NCBI RefSeq assembly: GCF_023555415.1
Contig: NZ_JAKRYL010000019.1
Span: forward strand, 26,474 to 90,473
Reading direction: 5' to 3'
DNA: 64,000 nucleotides
From: Halalkalibacter alkaliphilus
GTDB lineage: Bacteria > Bacillota > Bacilli > Bacillales > Bacillaceae_D
Position numbers and translations under genes: made by a program. The notes beneath the pieces were generated by a model, which saw only the letters and a program-made list of their open reading frames with translations, had not been told where the DNA came from and searched no databases. This document shows, one piece after another, positions 53,002 through 62,096 of this stretch (position 1 is the first letter of the stretch; every line of letters starts with the position of its first letter).

Positions 53002-53365
53002 GTATGGCTTACTCTTAGTAGATATTAGTCTCACTTTTAGAGGAAAGAGAATAGTAATTGAAAATATGGTGGTAGATACAGGTGCAGCTAGAACCCTTAT
53101 TTCACAGAATGTTGTAGAAGAAATCGGTTTAGGAGTAGACTTGCATGATAGAATTGTCACCTACTATGGAATTGGTGGGAAAGAGCACGCATTTAGGAAA
53201 CGAGTAGACCAAATTCAAGTTGGTGAATTTACTATTGAAGAAGTGGAGTTAGATTTTAATGATTTTGGGTATGATGATATCAATGGTTTACTTGGGTTAG
53301 ATTTGTTGATGAAAGCAGGATATAGTATTGATTTGTCACAACTACAAATGAATAAAAGCAGCTAA
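52985..53365 (+). CDS. Retropepsin-like aspartic protease
   Basis: About 126 residues. The ATG at 52985 (MKINYKYGLLLVDISLTFRG) is chosen; AGGAG is 11 bases before it. VVDTGAARTLIS (about 32-43) is the D-T-G-A active-site loop and DINGLLGLDLL near 99-109 is the second conserved G-x-x-G-x-D strand. YYGIGG fits the flap region. This is a single-domain clan AA protease that would act as a dimer. A terminator follows the stop. Bacterial substrates are not known. Confidence 0.8.
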   Translation: MKINYKYGLLLVDISLTFRGKRIVIENMVVDTGAARTLISQNVVEEIGLGVDLHDRIVTYYGIGGKEHAFRKRVDQIQVGEFTIEEVELDFNDFGYDDINGLLGLDLLMKAGYSIDLSQLQMNKSS

Positions 53366-53402
53366 GGGACCTAATTATTGTATAGATACGGGGTCCCTTT
53401 TA
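53364..53402 (+). terminator. Terminator of the protease pair
   Basis: AAGGGACCT ... GGGTCCCTT around a loop of 17-18 bases, then TTATG. Confidence 0.7.
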
Positions 53403-53449
53403 TGTTGAATTTTTTGGATAACTCGTACAAAAAAGGAAATGAGTAAAGT

Positions 53450-53878
53450 GGCTGCATTGGGAACTGATTCTTGAAATTAAAAAGCTTCGTGATCATGTGG
53501 CACCAGATACGCTTTTGACGATTAATGGGGATATTGCTGACCGTCAAACTGGCTTGGATCTCGTACGCAGGTACGGGGGGATGGTGTTACGATCGGCCGG
53601 CGTATTTTTAAAAATCCATTTGCCTTTGAAAAGAAGTCGAAAGAGCATAGTAGTAAGGAATTGCTCAATCTCTTAAGGTTGCATCTTGACCTCTATGATC
53701 ATTATTCCAAGGAACTTGTCACTCAAATCTCTTCATCGATTTTTTTAGATCTATGTCAGTGTCTTTCGAGGGGCGAGTGAATTAAGAAATCAATTGATGA
53801 ACGAACACAGAAGTCAACAGATGAAGTGCAGGTATTGCTTGATGGTGTTGAGTTAAAGAGTGTTGATACTTGGATATA
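53450..53878 (+). pseudogene. tRNA-dihydrouridine synthase remnant
   Basis: Pieces in shifting frames read [52 protein letters not shown] and [14 protein letters not shown]. These are the C-terminal half of Dus (INGDIxDxxxGL ... IGRxIxxNPF). The 5' half is gone and the frame is broken at least twice. Confidence 0.75.
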
Positions 53879-53879
53879 A

Positions 53880-53936
53880 GAAAAGGTTCCTGATCCCGGT
53901 ACTCTAGAGTATTTGGGCCAGGAACCTTTTTTTATG
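53880..53936 (+). terminator. Strong terminator after the dus remnant
   Basis: AAAAGGTTCCTGATCCCGG ... GGGCCAGGAACCTTTTTTTA. The stem is 11 bp or more and the T-run is clean. Confidence 0.8.
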
Positions 53937-54364
53937 TAGCTTAAAATCGTGATCGTAGTTAAAGTGCCTGAAGAGTAAGATGGAATGGTGATAGGCGAGT
54001 AGGGAGGATCAGGGGATTGATCGAAACCAGGAGGTAACTACTATAATTGAAGAAGCGAACATAATGAGAGAAAAAGAGGACAAGATGACAAGATGGGGGT
54101 GTTATTATTTACTAGTGGTAACAGGTAATATTGTTATTTTTTACAACGTAGTAGACTAAATACTGCGCAATAATTAGCTTCATTTCTGCAACATTGTGAA
54201 AGAATGCACTTAAATTAACGAGGGGAAGAGTTGAAAAAAGTTCATTTAAAAAATGTGCTTAGAAATGAATAAAGTAGGAAACTCAAAAGAAATCAAATTA
54301 GTTATTGGACAATATAGTTACTACATATATTAATGAAAGGAAATGAGAAATAAGGAGGAATAAC
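53937..54364. other. Intergenic, no clear gene
   Basis: A 31-codon frame from 54064 (ending NIVIFYNVVD) has a weak site only. Near 54198 the motif AAGAATGCACTTAAATTAACG belongs to a family of dispersed intergenic motifs (see findings). Confidence 0.45.
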
Positions 54365-55162
54365 ATGGCAAATCCAATTGTTTCTCGGTCATTAGATGAA
54401 ATTAAATTTTGGTCAAGAATTATGAAAGAACATGCTTTATTTTTAAGTTTAGGATTCACCTATGAGCATCAGCAATTAATTGATGAGGCAAACCAGTTTA
54501 TTTCGTTGTTTGAAAGAATTGAGGAAAGGCTATCAAGATTTACGGTCAATTCAGATTTACGCCAAGTCCAAGCTTTCAATACCGAGGTCTATCAAGCTGC
54601 TGCTGCTATATGGAGTTATAAAAGAAAGGTATTAGGCTTAACTTTACGCTGTGAAATCCGTGGCAGCAACAATTATCCTTTATTAGTAGACCATATTAGC
54701 AGAGAAGCTGCATACTTTGCTAATCGCTTAAAAGAACTAAATGAAGGGAAATTAGCCCCAACTCCAGATGACGTCATTGAAGAAAATGTATTTTTCTTAA
54801 AAATAATGGCCGATCATGCTAAGTTTATTGGTCATCTTTTAGACCCTTCAGAAAGAAAGTTAGTAGAACAGGCTAGAGAATTTAGTCATGATTTTGACCA
54901 ACTTGTTTTTCAGGCTATTGATTTAGATTCAATGCGACCTCAATCTGAAACCGTACCAATCTTGGATCAGTTCTTGGATCAAAACAGAGTTTCAGTAGTT
55001 TCATTAAGGGATTTTAAGAAAACAGCAAGAGAATTAATAGAGGCTTGTCGTATTAAAAGTAATATTCATCCACTCTTGGCGGATCATACATTTAGAGAAG
55101 CTGAAAGATTTTTGGAAATTATTGATTTATTTGAATCGAATCTTAAAAGAACCGAACATTAA
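54365..55162 (+). CDS. DUF2935 protein
   Basis: A 265-residue all-helical protein with two similar halves: EIKFWSRIMKEHALFLSLGF (about 12-31) and ENVFFLKIMADHAKFIGHLL (about 139-158). Each half has the F-W/F-x-x-I-M-x-E/D-H-A pattern of DUF2935, with E and H residues that could bind a metal. AAGGAGG precedes the ATG. Role unknown; relatives are widespread in spore-formers. Confidence 0.85.
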   Translation: MANPIVSRSLDEIKFWSRIMKEHALFLSLGFTYEHQQLIDEANQFISLFERIEERLSRFTVNSDLRQVQAFNTEVYQAAAAIWSYKRKVLGLTLRCEIRGSNNYPLLVDHISREAAYFANRLKELNEGKLAPTPDDVIEENVFFLKIMADHAKFIGHLLDPSERKLVEQAREFSHDFDQLVFQAIDLDSMRPQSETVPILDQFLDQNRVSVVSLRDFKKTARELIEACRIKSNIHPLLADHTFREAERFLEIIDLFESNLKRTEH

Positions 55163-55420
55163 ATTAATAAACATTTTAACTTTTTCATCATTCCATAGAG
55201 TTTATGCTGTCTACGGTGGTGTGTGTTTAGTCCTATCTGTTTTATACGGATGGGAATGAAATTGTCAACATATAATTCCTTCGCTTTCCTATCTGACGAT
55301 CTTTTTCTTTTCCTTGTTTCAAATTAAAAAGTTACTATTTGAAAGCACGTTTGAACCAATTTATATTGATAATATTTTATGAATTAGAAAAAATAATGTT
55401 GAGGAAAGGAGGGATTGCGA

Positions 55421-55810
55421 ATGTCTGTGAAAAAGTGGGTAACAGGATTGGTCGTTTTGCTTGCAATGGTTGTGGTAGTGACAACTCTAGGGTCACTCAA
55501 CGTTTTTGCGGAATCCAGTGTTGTTACTCAGCCGATGGAGACTGTGAAAGAGATTGAGGTTGAGTTGAACGATGATTTCTTTAACCCGAATGTCATCACA
55601 ATTCCGAATGGAACAAACACAACGTTGATATTGAAAAACAAGGGTAAGAAAGAGCACACCTTTACAGTGGAAAAGCTCGGAATTGACGCTGAGGTCCAGC
55701 CAGGAGAAGAAATAACCATTATCGTGAAACCGAAACAGCCGGGTACATATGAATTGATATGTCGGTACCATTTCGAGGAAGGAATGGTTGGGAAAGTAAT
55801 AGTCAAATAA
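55421..55810 (+). CDS. Exported cupredoxin-like protein
   Basis: About 129 residues. The ATG at 55421 (MSVKKWVTGLVVLLAMVVVV) has AAAGGAGGG in front. A signal peptide or anchor is followed by a cupredoxin fold. Possible copper ligands are His in KKEHTFTVE (about 86) and C-x-x-x-H in LICRYHFEEGM (Cys, His and Met, about 114-122). This fits a type 1 copper site, as in plastocyanin-like domains. It may carry electrons or copper outside the membrane. Confidence 0.8.
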   Translation: MSVKKWVTGLVVLLAMVVVVTTLGSLNVFAESSVVTQPMETVKEIEVELNDDFFNPNVITIPNGTNTTLILKNKGKKEHTFTVEKLGIDAEVQPGEEITIIVKPKQPGTYELICRYHFEEGMVGKVIVK

Positions 55811-55811
55811 C

Positions 55812-55837
55812 AAGCAGGGCCAATAAGGCCCTGCTTT
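55812..55837 (+). terminator. Terminator of the cupredoxin gene
   Basis: AAGCAGGGCC-AATAA-GGCCCTGCTTT, a perfect stem. Confidence 0.85.
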
Positions 55838-56055
55838 AATAATAGGCAAAGTAAATTTATTTATTAGTATCCAGACTCAAATATCAGTGTACCTCCTTTA
55901 GTATTACCGATAAAGTTTTTAGAGAGATTTTTTATTAAGCTTATTTTCATTACAAAGGAAGTTGATGTTTGGATTATTAATATTAGTTCCACCTCTAATA
56001 AATGGTAAATATAATGTATGGAAAACAACTATACCATTTAGAATGAGGTGAAAAA

Positions 56056-56616
56056 GTGTATTTTTTTAAACCTATTTCTGATGAGGTTCGTTTATCTCAA
56101 ATAATATTCAAAAAACATAAAAGAACGATGAAGCTCATATTAGTGTCTATTCTTGCTTGTATTGCTGCTATTCTACAGGCTGCTGGTGGGTTTTTACCAG
56201 GAATTGGATATTTTATAAGTCCGCTTGCCACTGCACCTATTCTGTTATGTTCAATGTTATCCATTCCATTTGGATTAAAATCCTATTTTCTGACAATTAT
56301 GTTGTTATTCATCCTACAGCCAACTGAACTAATTGTATTTCCTTTTACAACAGGATTGTTAGGACTTGGCATAGGCGCATCTTTTTCCTTTTTTAGAAAG
56401 AGATTAAGTATTATTGCTACTGGTACCATTCTTTTAACGTTAGGAATTATGAGTCTAATATTTATTTTTCACTTTCCAATTCTAGGTCCAGTCGTCTCTG
56501 ATTCCTTTTCATTTCTTACAACTATAAGTATCTTTTTATTTGCTTTCCTTTATAGCTGGCTATGGGTTGAAATGGCTATAATCATTTTTAAAAGAATAAA
56601 AGTGATGATAATTTAG
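56056..56616 (+). CDS. Multi-pass membrane protein of unknown function
   Basis: A 186-residue protein from a GTG with GAGGTG before it. It has about five hydrophobic segments (27-50, 55-75, 80-95, 100-150 in two spans, and 155-180). The loop ILQAAGGFLPGIGYFISPLA (41-60) is glycine-rich, as in S-component-like or ECF-type small membrane proteins, but I cannot assign it. It stands between a terminator and a converging gene. Confidence 0.6.
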   Translation: MYFFKPISDEVRLSQIIFKKHKRTMKLILVSILACIAAILQAAGGFLPGIGYFISPLATAPILLCSMLSIPFGLKSYFLTIMLLFILQPTELIVFPFTTGLLGLGIGASFSFFRKRLSIIATGTILLTLGIMSLIFIFHFPILGPVVSDSFSFLTTISIFLFAFLYSWLWVEMAIIIFKRIKVMII

Positions 56617-56664
56617 GGATCCTCTAAGATGGATCAAGATTGAGTAGAGCTTTATAGTTCTGAT

Positions 56665-58077
56665 TCATGGAACTATTTCAAAAACAGTGCCTTGGTTAAA
56701 ATCAGTCACATTCATAGAACCATAAACCCCTAAATATAGTCTGGATTGATCCAGATTCGTTCCCAAACTAGCATAAAAGGCTGATTGAGACCCAAAATCA
56801 TAATCGGTTTGAATCACACTATAATCATTTTGTTTGCCATCTGGTCTCACTCTGGTATAAGCTAAAGCCCCTCTACCCTGAGGTTGAGAATCGTTCCGGG
56901 CAAAATCAGTAAACACAACACTTCCTGTTAAATCAGGGATTCGATTCCCCATATAAGGCTGAATTCCTGTAAGTGCAGTTCCTTCAAACTTATCGGGTCG
57001 GGGATCTTTATGAAAATAACTAGTTAAAGGCTGAAGACGACTCCCTGAAAGTGCTACTGATTCATTGTAAAAAGCAATTGTTTTCTCATCCAAAGACGGG
57101 TTATTAGTACAGCCTCTTATGGTCGAAGTAGGAAAACAACCTTCCCATCCCCGCCAGCCAAAGTTAATAAATCCTTTTTGGTCAGGCTTAGAATACATTA
57201 AAGAAACTTGAATAAGCTGTGTAACCGGTATGGGTTTATAATGAACAAATGAAAAAATCGACTCCACCAAATCCTGTCCGACATTTCCCGCATATTTAAT
57301 ATACTGATTGTTAAACCTTTGAAATGAAATGCCTGGTATATTGCGAACTCCTTTGGCAGTTACTGTGAGCGTTTCCTGGATAGGTGCGGGAAGTTCATTA
57401 AAACGCGTAACTACGGGTGGATTATTGATAAATGAATTTTTAACTACATCAATTTCAATTATTTTACCGGCGATTTCCATATCATCCTGGCTTAAATTAA
57501 AGGGATCATATCCTGATCCACCATCTCCGGTTGTTAAAACAAGTTTTCCTGTTTCAGGTGAAAAGTTTAAGCTATTGACACCATTATGATTAAAAAATGG
57601 TCTTCTTAAATTAAGTAATGTCCGCCGTTTTTGAGGTTGACCATTCGGTTGCAAAATCCATTCTTCAACTGTATCAATATGATCATATTGAGTTTCTCTA
57701 TTTATCCATTTTAGGTTTAAGGTTTTGGGATCACACGGATCAGGCTTAAAAAATTCAGGAAGAGCACCTGGACCTTGTGTTCCAGCTACTGAATAATGAA
57801 GATAAAACAGACCGTTATAATAAAAATCGGGATGAAACGCTAGCCCTAGCAATCCCCGTTCATCATATCCGCCACCAGAAGCACCTAGTTTTATGACTTG
57901 TGGGCGAATATCTAAAAAAGTCCTTATATCTCCGTTTCCAATGTAATAAATCTCTCCTACCTGGGTTGCAATAAATAATCTTTCAATTGAGTCACCTGGA
58001 AGAATAGTTGTTTTCAAAACAGTGGGTAAATTTATCTTACTTACAATGGGTCGTAAACTAACCTTAACTTTTTTCAA
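56665..58077 (-). CDS. Glucose/sorbosone dehydrogenase-like protein
   Basis: A 470-residue protein with the beta-propeller of PQQ-dependent sugar dehydrogenases: LLGLAFHPDFYYNGLFYLHY (the L-L-G-x-A-F-H-P motif, about 94-113), PFFNHNGVNSLNFSPETGKL (His of the active site) and LTTGDGGSGYDPFN. No signal peptide is visible, unusual for this family, so it may be cytosolic or exported another way. It could be a hedgehog-interacting-like propeller without catalysis. Confidence 0.75.
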   Translation of the reverse strand: MKKVKVSLRPIVSKINLPTVLKTTILPGDSIERLFIATQVGEIYYIGNGDIRTFLDIRPQVIKLGASGGGYDERGLLGLAFHPDFYYNGLFYLHYSVAGTQGPGALPEFFKPDPCDPKTLNLKWINRETQYDHIDTVEEWILQPNGQPQKRRTLLNLRRPFFNHNGVNSLNFSPETGKLVLTTGDGGSGYDPFNLSQDDMEIAGKIIEIDVVKNSFINNPPVVTRFNELPAPIQETLTVTAKGVRNIPGISFQRFNNQYIKYAGNVGQDLVESIFSFVHYKPIPVTQLIQVSLMYSKPDQKGFINFGWRGWEGCFPTSTIRGCTNNPSLDEKTIAFYNESVALSGSRLQPLTSYFHKDPRPDKFEGTALTGIQPYMGNRIPDLTGSVVFTDFARNDSQPQGRGALAYTRVRPDGKQNDYSVIQTDYDFGSQSAFYASLGTNLDQSRLYLGVYGSMNVTDFNQGTVFEIVP

Positions 58078-58199
58078 TTAACTTACACCCCTTCTGATTG
58101 TTTTCTTATATAAGAATATGATTAGAAAAGTTCTATAAGTACCAAAATAGGGCAGCGGAAGGATTGTTATAATTAGATTCTAAAAGAGGAGTAAAAAAT

Positions 58200-58670
58200 A
58201 TGTTTAGGTTGATAAAAAATGAAATGAATAAAATAGACATTGAAAAGGAAATTATGAATTCCAATGAAGAGTATAATACAATCGCATTTGATAAAGAGTT
58301 TCTTAAGGAAGAAGATATTTTTAAAGAACATAAAGAAGCTGAGGAATTAGACATTGAAAGATACTTAGTAAAAACAGGGGAAGAATATATTGGTATTCTT
58401 AATTACGGGATGTCTAGCCCTCGTTTTCAAAAGCCTTGGTTGAGTTTAATTGCTATACATAAAAAATATCAAGGTTTAGGGTATGCAAAGAAACTATACA
58501 TGGCGTATGAAAAATTAATGAAAGATAAACAAGTAAGTTGTATTCAAATAGCAGTTCATTCTACAAATGAAAAAGCATTAAATTTTTGGACTTCACTAGG
58601 TTTTATTAAATTTGATGAGAGGACTTACGAAGGTAAGGTGTTCTTTAGTTTTGAAAAGGATTTAAGTTAG
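58200..58670 (+). CDS. GNAT-family N-acetyltransferase
   Basis: A 156-residue protein with AGAGGAG before its ATG. IAIHKKYQGLGYAKKLYMAY (about 96-115) is the acetyl-CoA loop Q-x-x-G-x-G/A, and VHSTNEKALNFWTSLGF is the typical N-x-x-A-x-x-F/L-Y/W-x-x-x-G-F end. The substrate is unknown. A single gene. Confidence 0.85.
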   Translation: MFRLIKNEMNKIDIEKEIMNSNEEYNTIAFDKEFLKEEDIFKEHKEAEELDIERYLVKTGEEYIGILNYGMSSPRFQKPWLSLIAIHKKYQGLGYAKKLYMAYEKLMKDKQVSCIQIAVHSTNEKALNFWTSLGFIKFDERTYEGKVFFSFEKDLS

Positions 58671-58969
58671 AATTTCTCATGAATTGACAGGCGTTATTCA
58701 ACTAATGGAAAGCTTATGCTGAATAAGTAGATGGAAAAATATTTGAGTCATTTGCTGCACAGTACAACCAAACTATTCAACAGAAAAAAGGATGTTGATT
58801 TTTGAATCACGTTAAAAGAAAAATATACAACCATAATTGCTGCGATAACCGAATATGTTCGACATGAAGAATTTCTATCTTAGCTGGGGAAAGCGGGGGA
58901 CAAGCCTTGCTTCCAAGTCAGTTACAATTCTGTAATAAACGAAATGGAAGGCCCGCCCCATGCTTTAAA
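58671..58969. other. Intergenic with degenerate coding
   Basis: A broken frame reads KIFESFAAQYNQTIQQKKG and then EKYTTIIAAITEYVRHEEF, which is protein-like but too damaged to name. A GGGGGACAAGCCTTG motif lies at about 58891. No intact gene. Confidence 0.4.
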
Positions 58970-59893
58970 TTAAGGAAGGATGTTTCCTGCGGAACGATAG
59001 ATGCTATACCATTCTTCACGGGTGAGGTGGACGTCGCTAGCTTTTATACAATCTACTAATCGGCCTTCATTCATCGTTCCGATTACAGGCTGCATGTTCG
59101 CAGGATGGCGCAGTAGCCACGCAATAGCAATCGTTGTATTTGATACCTCATATTTTGCGGCAACCTCATCAATTTTTTTGTTCAATTCCGGGAACTTTTC
59201 GCTTCCTAGGAATACGCCTTCAAAAAAGCCATACTGGAAAGGTGACCAAGGCTGGATTGTAATATCGTTTAACCTGCAGTAATCAAGTACGCTGCCATCG
59301 CGATTTACTGCAGCTTCATTTTCCATATTGACATTGATCCCACTGGAAATCATCGTTGTGTTTGTAATACTTAATTGAAGCTGGTTAGCAACGATCGGTT
59401 GTTTTATGTATTTCCTTAAAAGCTCCATCTGCATCGGATTCTGATTGGAAACTCCGAAATGTCTTACTTTTCCTGAACTTTCGAGAATGTCGAAGGCTTC
59501 TGCAACCTCTTCAGGCTCCATGAGTGCGTCCGGACGATGGAGAAGGAATACATCCAAATAATCTGTTTTCAAACGCTTTAGGATTTTGTCAACGGAATTT
59601 AAAATATGCTCCTTGGAAAAATCGAACGTGCCTATATCTGGTCGAATACCACATTTAGACTGGAGAATCAACTTTTCCCGGACATCATCATTCATGTGAA
59701 CAGCCTCAGCAAATATTTCCTCACATTCACCTTTACCATAAATATCAGCATGCTCAAAAAAGTTTGCACCATTTTCTAATGCTGTCTGTACAAAGCTTTC
59801 TGCCTCTTTTTTATCGAGTGAATCAATCCGCATACAACCTACTGCAACAACAGGTACTTCTAATTCACTAGTTCCAAGCTTAATTGTTCTCAT
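58970..59893 (-). CDS. Aldo/keto reductase
   Basis: A 307-residue TIM-barrel enzyme. It carries the tetrad Asp-Tyr-Lys-His: NFFEHADIYGKGECEE (D and Y, about 44-59), LILQSKCG (K, about 75-82) and DVFLLHRPDALM (H, about 112-123). The YdhF-type start IKLGTSELEVPVVAVGCMRI is clear. It reduces carbonyls with NADPH. GAGACGAG precedes the ATG. Confidence 0.88.
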   Translation of the reverse strand: MRTIKLGTSELEVPVVAVGCMRIDSLDKKEAESFVQTALENGANFFEHADIYGKGECEEIFAEAVHMNDDVREKLILQSKCGIRPDIGTFDFSKEHILNSVDKILKRLKTDYLDVFLLHRPDALMEPEEVAEAFDILESSGKVRHFGVSNQNPMQMELLRKYIKQPIVANQLQLSITNTTMISSGINVNMENEAAVNRDGSVLDYCRLNDITIQPWSPFQYGFFEGVFLGSEKFPELNKKIDEVAAKYEVSNTTIAIAWLLRHPANMQPVIGTMNEGRLVDCIKASDVHLTREEWYSIYRSAGNILP

Positions 59894-60244
59894 CCTTCTC
59901 GTCTCCTTTTGAAAAGTAATTGGTCTTTTTTGTGAATAATGGGCAAGACTAATTCAATTATATCAATATTTATAGTGGGTGTCTTTCTTTCAGTGTGCTT
60001 GGCCTCCACTAGTGGACTGGGAGTCAGTAAATTATTATTTGGGAGTGAAATGTTATTATAAAATGTCAATGAACTTAACGTTACAACGAGAGGAAGGACA
60101 ACGAAGAATGTGGGCGATGGTCAACCAAGAATATTAATACCATAAGAGTTTGATAGAAAACACGTGGGAGTTATAGGTTACCGTGGGTTATGGTCCCCCG
60201 CTTTTTTTAAGCGTTAGTGTATGGGGGACAGGCACTGTTTCGCA
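59894..60244. other. Intergenic with a dispersed G-rich motif
   Basis: No gene. GGGGGACAGGCACTG at about 60223 belongs to the same family as at 29915. A hairpin-like TACCGTGGGTTATGGTCCCC with a T-run sits near 60179-60210. Confidence 0.45.
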
Positions 60245-60799
60245 CTATAACGTTTCTACCGGGATTATATCTGAAATGAGCGGAGAGTTTATTGAAAAAA
60301 GACAATACAAGTCAGTAACCCTATCTTGTAGTTTGTAATTTCGAATGACAAAGCCTTCATACCCTTGGCGAATAAGACTGTTACGAAATTTTTCATTGGC
60401 TTCCTCCATATTTAAAAGGATAGCCTCATCTTTCCAAGTAAAGTTTCTTTTTCTGGCATGAATATATTCACAATATTTGTCACGTTCATTCATAAACAAC
60501 TCATACGAATCCACGGTATTAGAATCATATATTTTAAGGTTTGGTTCATCTATAAATATTTTGTAAATAAAGCCAGTTACTCGCCTTTCAACTTGAATAA
60601 CCTTAGGTGCTCCATCTTCCCAAAATTCCGTTTCAGACTTTTGATAAACCGTCTCGGTTCCTGTTGCATAAGGTTTAGCAGAATGAATATCAGTTGTAAG
60701 CCAAAATCCAATTGTACCAATAACGTTATTGACGTTTTGAACCTTTGCTTCACTAGTAAAATCTTCTATTTTATTCATAGTACCAAAATAAGCGATCAT
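60245..60799 (-). CDS. Possible ADP-ribosyltransferase-like protein
   Basis: A 184-residue protein starting MIAYFGTMNKIEDFTSEAK. The stretch GTIGFWLTTDIHSAKPYATG (about 28-47) resembles the strand with S/T-T and A-x-x-Y/F-A of PARP/ART-like folds, and GYEGFVIRNYKL (about 151-162) resembles the Y-D-G-x-x-I/V-x-N end of ART-PolyVal-type domains. A Glu that would be catalytic is uncertain. It stands alone, so toxin, phage-derived or DNA/RNA-modifying roles are open. The similarity is from memory of motif shape and is not firm. Confidence 0.4.
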   Translation of the reverse strand: MIAYFGTMNKIEDFTSEAKVQNVNNVIGTIGFWLTTDIHSAKPYATGTETVYQKSETEFWEDGAPKVIQVERRVTGFIYKIFIDEPNLKIYDSNTVDSYELFMNERDKYCEYIHARKRNFTWKDEAILLNMEEANEKFRNSLIRQGYEGFVIRNYKLQDRVTDLYCLFSINSPLISDIIPVETL

Positions 60800-60947
60800 T
60801 TTTCTTACCTCCCATTTTTAGATTGTCCAATTTTTGAGTTTATCATTTATGGATAAGGTGAGTAGTTACACTATATGAATTGAAAAAAACATATGATTTC
60901 AAAAAAGGGTTAAACTGAAGAATGAAATAAGAAAGGAGATGTGAAAT

Positions 60948-61052
60948 ATGACCAAAAAATATAATAAAGGCAGCCGTAATCAAAATGCACCTGAATTACA
61001 CGGCAAAGTCCCAACTAGCGGTGATAACAATAAAGGGAATAAAAGGAAATAA
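60948..61052 (+). CDS. Small basic protein (34 aa)
   Basis: MTKKYNKGSRNQNAPELHGK starts it, then VPTSGDNNKGNKRK. GAAAGGAGAT is at good distance. The composition (K, N, G rich) resembles the tiny spore-associated proteins of Bacillus, though I cannot name it. A hairpin follows at 61086. Confidence 0.55.
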   Translation: MTKKYNKGSRNQNAPELHGKVPTSGDNNKGNKRK

Positions 61053-61085
61053 GGAATCTAAATATATTCTCTTGTTAAGAATCAA

Positions 61086-61107
61086 GGGGAGTGACCAGGC
61101 ACTCCCC
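61086..61107 (+). terminator. G-C rich hairpin, probable terminator
   Basis: GGGGAGTG-ACCAGG-CACTCCCC. The tail is A-rich and not T-rich, so its function is uncertain. Confidence 0.4.
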
Positions 61108-61301
61108 AAAAGTTAACGGTTTTGGTGAAAATGAGAGAAATCAGAGCGCTGGAGTAGGTAAAACTAAAAGCCTACTTTTTATCTCCAAGAACTAATAAAT
61201 CTTTTACGAAAAGTCATCTTTTTTTAAAATCCTCCTAACGAAAATCAATTTAGCCTTATATATACAGTATGAAGACATACATACGATAGGGGGAAATTCA
61301 T

Positions 61302-62096
61302 ATGGCTAAATTCCGTATGATTCAAACAGGGTTCTGGAATGACCCAAAAGTGATGGAGGAGATGACACCGGAGGATAAGTTCTTTTTCATGTATCTTCTC
61401 ACCAATCCGCAAGTGACTCAAAATGGTATCTACCGGATTACGAAGAAACAAGTGGCTTTTGAAACAGGCTTCTCCGTGGAAACGGTGCAGCTGTTATTTG
61501 AACGCTTTTTGAACCAGCATGAGCTCATTCGTTACAATGCTGAAACAAGGGAGCTTGCGATCAAAAACTGGGGTAAGCACAACCTCGGGCGTGGAGGCAA
61601 GCCGATGCTTGATTGTATTCGGAAGGAACTAGAGGGCGTCAAGGATCGTTCTCTTATTGAATATGTTGGACAAGAAGTGAGCAATGAGTCGATTCGAAAC
61701 CTTTACGCATCCTTCTGCCTAAAAAACGACGACACGTCGACGTTACGGGGGCAAGAAGAAAAAGAAGAAGAAGAAGAAGAAGAAGAAGAACAACCATACG
61801 CCCTCGTATTCAGATTTTACGAAGAAAACATCGGAGTCTTGAATCCATTTATCGCAGAGTCGATTGCTCTTTGGTTAGAAGAGCTAAGTCCGGAAGTTGT
61901 GATTCTTGCTATAAAAAAGGCTTTGATGAAGCAAAAACGTTGGGATTATGCAGAAGGAATTTTGAAAAAATGGTCGAATCATAACTTAACGACCATTCAA
62001 GCCATTGAAGCCGCCGAAACCCACTTTCAGAAGCGACAAACTCGAACCTCCCCAACGGATCTACTTGAACGAGTGAAACGAGGTGATTTTTCATGA
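61302..62096 (+). CDS. DnaD-like phage replisome organiser
   Basis: A 264-residue protein. The N-terminal part (about 1-100) is a winged-helix replication-initiation domain: FRMIQTGFWNDPKVMEEMTP, FMYLLTNPQVTQNGIYRI. A run of glutamates (about 151-161, encoded by GAA/GAAGAA triplets) links it to a DnaD-type C-terminal domain: ALVFRFYEENIGVLNPFIAE and WDYAEGILKKWSNHNL (the W-x-Y-x-x-x-I-L-x-x-W motif). It binds the phage origin and brings in the helicase loader. GGGGGAAA precedes the ATG. The stop overlaps the next start by 4 bp. Confidence 0.88.
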   Translation: MAKFRMIQTGFWNDPKVMEEMTPEDKFFFMYLLTNPQVTQNGIYRITKKQVAFETGFSVETVQLLFERFLNQHELIRYNAETRELAIKNWGKHNLGRGGKPMLDCIRKELEGVKDRSLIEYVGQEVSNESIRNLYASFCLKNDDTSTLRGQEEKEEEEEEEEEQPYALVFRFYEENIGVLNPFIAESIALWLEELSPEVVILAIKKALMKQKRWDYAEGILKKWSNHNLTTIQAIEAAETHFQKRQTRTSPTDLLERVKRGDFS

